A stretch of 64,000 nt of DNA from Rugamonas brunnea (GTDB lineage Bacteria; Pseudomonadota; Gammaproteobacteria; Burkholderiales; Burkholderiaceae_D): assembly GCF_014042345.1 (NCBI RefSeq), contig NZ_JACEZT010000006.1, positions 62,001-126,000 of the forward strand, in the 5' to 3' direction. Under the pieces are notes generated by a model that saw nothing but the letters and a program-made list of their open reading frames with translations, had not been told where the DNA came from and did no database searches. Below are positions 61,273 through 64,000 of this stretch, piece after piece. Position 1 is the first letter of the stretch. Every line of letters begins with the position of its first letter. The position numbers were made by a program, and so were the translations under genes.

Positions 61273-63906
61273 TCAGATCTCAGATGACGGCGCGCTGGCC
61301 CCGACCAGTGCTAGCAGGGGGCACAGGAAAAACAGCAGGTGGCTGCCGCCGGCGGACAGGAAACTCATGGGCTGGCCCATGATGGGGAAGATGGCCAGGT
61401 TGGTGCCCCACGACAGCAGGAAGTGGCCCAGCGTGAACGCGGCGCCGCCGCACAGGGCGAAATAGGCCCAGCGCCCGGCCCACGCGGCGCGGTGGTGGCG
61501 GGCGGCATCGGCGGCGGCCAGGCGCTGCGCTGCCGTCACCGCGATGCCGGTCACGAACGCGGCCTGCACGGTCCACAGCAGCAGGCCCGCTGCCAGCCCG
61601 TGGCGGTTCAGGAAGAACGATGGCGCGAAGTCGTCCTGCACGGCGGGGATGCGCAGTACGGCGCCCAATGGCTGGCCCAGCGTGCGCAGGCCGGACAGGT
61701 GGTCGGCGCCCCACCAGCCGCCGTCGGCGATGGCGCGCGCGCCCAGCAGCAGTTGCTGGCCCGTGTGCGGATGCTCGGCCGGATTGAGCCAGACCAGGAA
61801 GCGGTCGGCGTAGAAGCCCCAGCGGATCAGGTCATCGGTGCCAGCTAGCCGTAGCCAGGCGATGGCGGCGATGACGGCCAGCACCAGCAGCGCCAGGGCC
61901 GCCGCCAGCTTGCCGTTGCGCGCGGCGGCGGCATAGGCCAGCGCCATGGACGTGCTCCACACCAGCAGCAGGATCAGCGGCGAATAATCGTCCACCTGTA
62001 CCAGCGCGAGGCCCAGCAGCGCCAGGAACAGCAGGGCGGGCGCAGCCAGTTGCAGCCAGCGCATGGCGCGGCCGGGACTATCATGCGGTCCGCGCTGCCA
62101 GCCAAAGCGCAAGGCCAGGCAGTGGGCGGTGAGGGCGGTCAGGGCCAGCTTGGCCAGTTCCACAGGCTGCAGGTCGAAGACGCCGGTCTCGTCGCCCCAC
62201 AGCACTTGGGCCGCCAGTGCTGCCAGCGCCACGGCGGCGAGCAGCATCAACAGCCACTCCACGCCGCGTTGGCGGAGATGGCTAGCCAGGGACCCCATCG
62301 CCAGACGGCATGCGGTGGCCAGCGCGGTGCCGACAGCCAGCATGGCGGCGCTCTTCTGGTAGTAGCGTAGCCATGATGATTCATCCGCACCCAGCCCCAG
62401 TTCCAGTTGCGCCAGCAGTCCCGCCGCCAGCAGGATGACGGCGGCGGCGAAGGGCGGCGACAGGCGACCCGGCGCGAGCAGCCCCATGGCCAGCGCACAG
62501 CACGCGAGCAGCAGCGCGCTGGCGGCGCTGGGGGGATGGCCGGCCCGTTGCAGCACCAGCGCCGCCGCGCCGCCGGCCAACAGGCAACTGACGGACCACC
62601 ATTGCGGCGCCGTGCGCCAATGGATTCCCGTGGCCGCAAGGCTGCGGGTGTCGGGAACAAAGCGGCCGGCACGGCGGGCTGCGATGGGGGCGGCAAAGCG
62701 GGTGGAGAAACGGGCGGCAAAACGACTGGCAAGGCGGGCGGCAAGGCTGGCAGCGATGCGGATGGCGAACACCAGGCACAAGCCGGCTGCTCCAACGGCC
62801 AGTGTCGCGGCAACGATCCGGTCGCCGTCCCCGTGCCAGAGATCCCGCAATTGCCAGCGCCATTCGACAGCCGCCGGCAACCGCGCTTGCGGCATGCTGT
62901 ACAGCGCGATGCGGCGGCTGGGCGTCATGGCCAGTTCGTTGCCGGCGATGGCGAGGCTGAAGCGCGTGTGGCCGACGATGATGGCGCGCACCGAGGCGAG
63001 CGGCACTTCCTGGCGCCGCAGGTCGGCGGACTCGCCATCGCGCAGCGCCTGGACGGCGGCAGGCGCGCCGTCCGGATTGCCGGCGCTGAGCACGAGCTGT
63101 CCATCCTCGCGCGCCAGCCGCGCGGCGCCCGGCGTGACGTCCGGCAAGCCGAGGCGGTTGGCGCAATGGAGGTTGCCGCCGAACGTGAGGGGATGGGGCA
63201 CCGTCAGCAGGGCTGGCGCCCAGCGGTTCCAGTGCGCCATCAGCCGCGCACCGAGGCGCGCATCGGGGCAGGGTGGCTGCAGCTGGCCATCGCGGTACAG
63301 CGTGGCGCCGTCGTAGCGCCAATGCTGGCCAGCCATGCTGAAGGCCACGCTGCCGGTGCTGGACTGTTCGATGGTGAAGCGCCGGTCGTTGATCTGGAAG
63401 GCGCGCATGTCTTGCACGGTGGCGCTGCCCATGCGCCGTTCGCCGCCTTCGTTCTGCAGCACTACCTGGCGGGAAGGGCTCAGGTTGGTCAGCATCCACG
63501 CCCCGCTGGCATCGCGCCGCAGCAGTACGTGGGCCGGGTCGGCCTGCGGGGCCGCCAGTTCATGCCGTCCCAGCGTCACGCTCTCGCCCGGCGCCAGCAT
63601 CACCTTGATGGTGGCTGGTAGCCAGGCGGGCGGCGCGCGCCACAGCGCCCATGCCTGCAAGGCGCACAGTAACGCGACCAGCAGGGCTACGGCGGCGCGT
63701 GCGCCGTTGCGGGCGAGCGCGTTCAGGAAGGCACGGCAGGTTTGCATGCACTGGCTGGGCCATGCGCGCGCGGGGAACCGTGGCGAAGGGGCCGGACGGG
63801 TCGGATTGGCCTTGTGCCCGGCATGCTGGCGGCGGTGCGCAGCATCTTCCGGCGTGCCTTCAGGTGCGGGTTGCCGGCGCACGAATGGCATGGTGGTGCC
63901 CATCAT
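61273..63906 (-). CDS. SEDS family (FtsW/RodA-like) glycosyltransferase with FHA-like N-terminal domain
   Basis: 877 aa, about twice the size of FtsW/RodA. A first helix (about 71-88) is followed by a large beta-rich segment (about 95-345) whose start (ESVTLGRHELAAPQADPAHVLLRRD ... FQINDRRFTIEQ) is FHA-like. After another helix (about 363-383) comes an Ala/Arg/Phe-rich linker (about 384-422), then SEDS helices. SEDS landmarks: QPVELAKLAL, VQDDFAPSFFLNRHG with D759 (the catalytic Asp of RodA is in a comparable HTDF), and GTNLAIFPIMGQPMSFLSAGGS near the end. Role: peptidoglycan polymerase working with a class B transpeptidase. First complete gene of the minus cluster; its start overlaps an upstream frame. 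Confidence 0.85.
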   Translation of the reverse strand: MMGTTMPFVRRQPAPEGTPEDAAHRRQHAGHKANPTRPAPSPRFPARAWPSQCMQTCRAFLNALARNGARAAVALLVALLCALQAWALWRAPPAWLPATIKVMLAPGESVTLGRHELAAPQADPAHVLLRRDASGAWMLTNLSPSRQVVLQNEGGERRMGSATVQDMRAFQINDRRFTIEQSSTGSVAFSMAGQHWRYDGATLYRDGQLQPPCPDARLGARLMAHWNRWAPALLTVPHPLTFGGNLHCANRLGLPDVTPGAARLAREDGQLVLSAGNPDGAPAAVQALRDGESADLRRQEVPLASVRAIIVGHTRFSLAIAGNELAMTPSRRIALYSMPQARLPAAVEWRWQLRDLWHGDGDRIVAATLAVGAAGLCLVFAIRIAASLAARLASRFAARFSTRFAAPIAARRAGRFVPDTRSLAATGIHWRTAPQWWSVSCLLAGGAAALVLQRAGHPPSAASALLLACCALAMGLLAPGRLSPPFAAAVILLAAGLLAQLELGLGADESSWLRYYQKSAAMLAVGTALATACRLAMGSLASHLRQRGVEWLLMLLAAVALAALAAQVLWGDETGVFDLQPVELAKLALTALTAHCLALRFGWQRGPHDSPGRAMRWLQLAAPALLFLALLGLALVQVDDYSPLILLLVWSTSMALAYAAAARNGKLAAALALLVLAVIAAIAWLRLAGTDDLIRWGFYADRFLVWLNPAEHPHTGQQLLLGARAIADGGWWGADHLSGLRTLGQPLGAVLRIPAVQDDFAPSFFLNRHGLAAGLLLWTVQAAFVTGIAVTAAQRLAAADAARHHRAAWAGRWAYFALCGGAAFTLGHFLLSWGTNLAIFPIMGQPMSFLSAGGSHLLFFLCPLLALVGASAPSSEI

Positions 63907-64000
63907 GCGCTCTGGATGGTGCGCCAGCCATTGGCGGCGGTGGGGCGGGCCAGTCCGTGGCTCAGTTCATACGGGCCGGGGATGGCGGTCCGTGGCAGCG
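63903..64000 (-). CDS. C-terminus of an upstream gene, continues beyond window
   Basis: An open minus-strand frame enters from the right edge and ends with TGA at 63905-63903, overlapping the ATGATG of the SEDS gene. The last 32 residues (ending PYELSHGLARPTAANGWRTIQSA) do not reveal a family. Tight overlap suggests it is the promoter-proximal member of the same operon, possibly another envelope signalling protein. Confidence 0.5.
   Translation of the reverse strand, partial: LPRTAIPGPYELSHGLARPTAANGWRTIQSA

Overview
The window is high-GC DNA (clearly above 60%) with proteobacterial gene order. A glycine-riboswitch gcvTHP operon, a Dnr/FNR-type box, Bv3F-like H-NS, smc-zipA-ligA, DUF1631, DUF3141 plus phasin, and YXWGXW proteins together suggest a betaproteobacterium of the Oxalobacteraceae (Massilia / Duganella / Janthinobacterium type). 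This is an inference from gene content; no rRNA is present.

Layout. 1-4.6 kb: gcvT-gcvH-gcvP on the minus strand behind a near-consensus sigma70 promoter and a tandem glycine riboswitch; gcvP runs off the left edge. 4.7-10.1 kb: a ClpP-like protein, a DUF1631 protein, flavohaemoglobin (hmp) with an FNR/Dnr-like box, and a PAP2 membrane phosphatase. 10.2-19.7 kb: a tightly packed housekeeping run, smc-zipA-ligA-galU-def-Kir channel, mostly with 4-nt start/stop overlaps. 19.7-26.5 kb: a phasin and a PhaC-like DUF3141 protein, a 26-bp perfect inverted repeat, pirin, azoR with a divergent LysR regulator, and psd. 26.9-36.4 kb: H-NS, a LON-domain protein, trpS-DUF1294-EamA with what looks like a ribosome-mediated attenuator (leader peptide with two adjacent Trp codons), an MFS exporter with a binding protein, CheW, an RNase H-like protein and small secreted proteins.

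36.6-49.2 kb (plus) and 56.2-64 kb (minus) hold the most unusual content. The plus arm encodes a membrane-anchored penicillin-binding transpeptidase, a protein with a sigma-region-4-like HTH, two unknown proteins (one SPFH-like), a duplicated Lon-type peptidase without an ATPase, a zinc-ribbon/SPFH/coiled-coil protein and a Hanks-type Ser/Thr kinase fused to a SUMF1/FGE-like domain. The minus arm encodes an FHA protein, a PP2C phosphatase, an SH3-like membrane protein, a degenerate-FHA protein and a SEDS (FtsW/RodA) protein fused to an FHA-like N-terminal domain. Kinase, phosphatase, FHA readers, SEDS polymerase and transpeptidase are the same parts as in the actinobacterial fhaA-fhaB-pstP-rodA-pbpA-pknA-pknB locus. 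I propose that they form a phospho-regulated envelope (peptidoglycan) system.

49.3-56.2 kb, between the two arms, holds yjdM, a frameshifted LysR gene, DUF1330-OsmC-pirin, a sigma54-dependent regulator behind a perfect FNR-type box, and a chemotaxis receptor. No tRNA, rRNA, CRISPR array, insertion sequence or prophage was seen.
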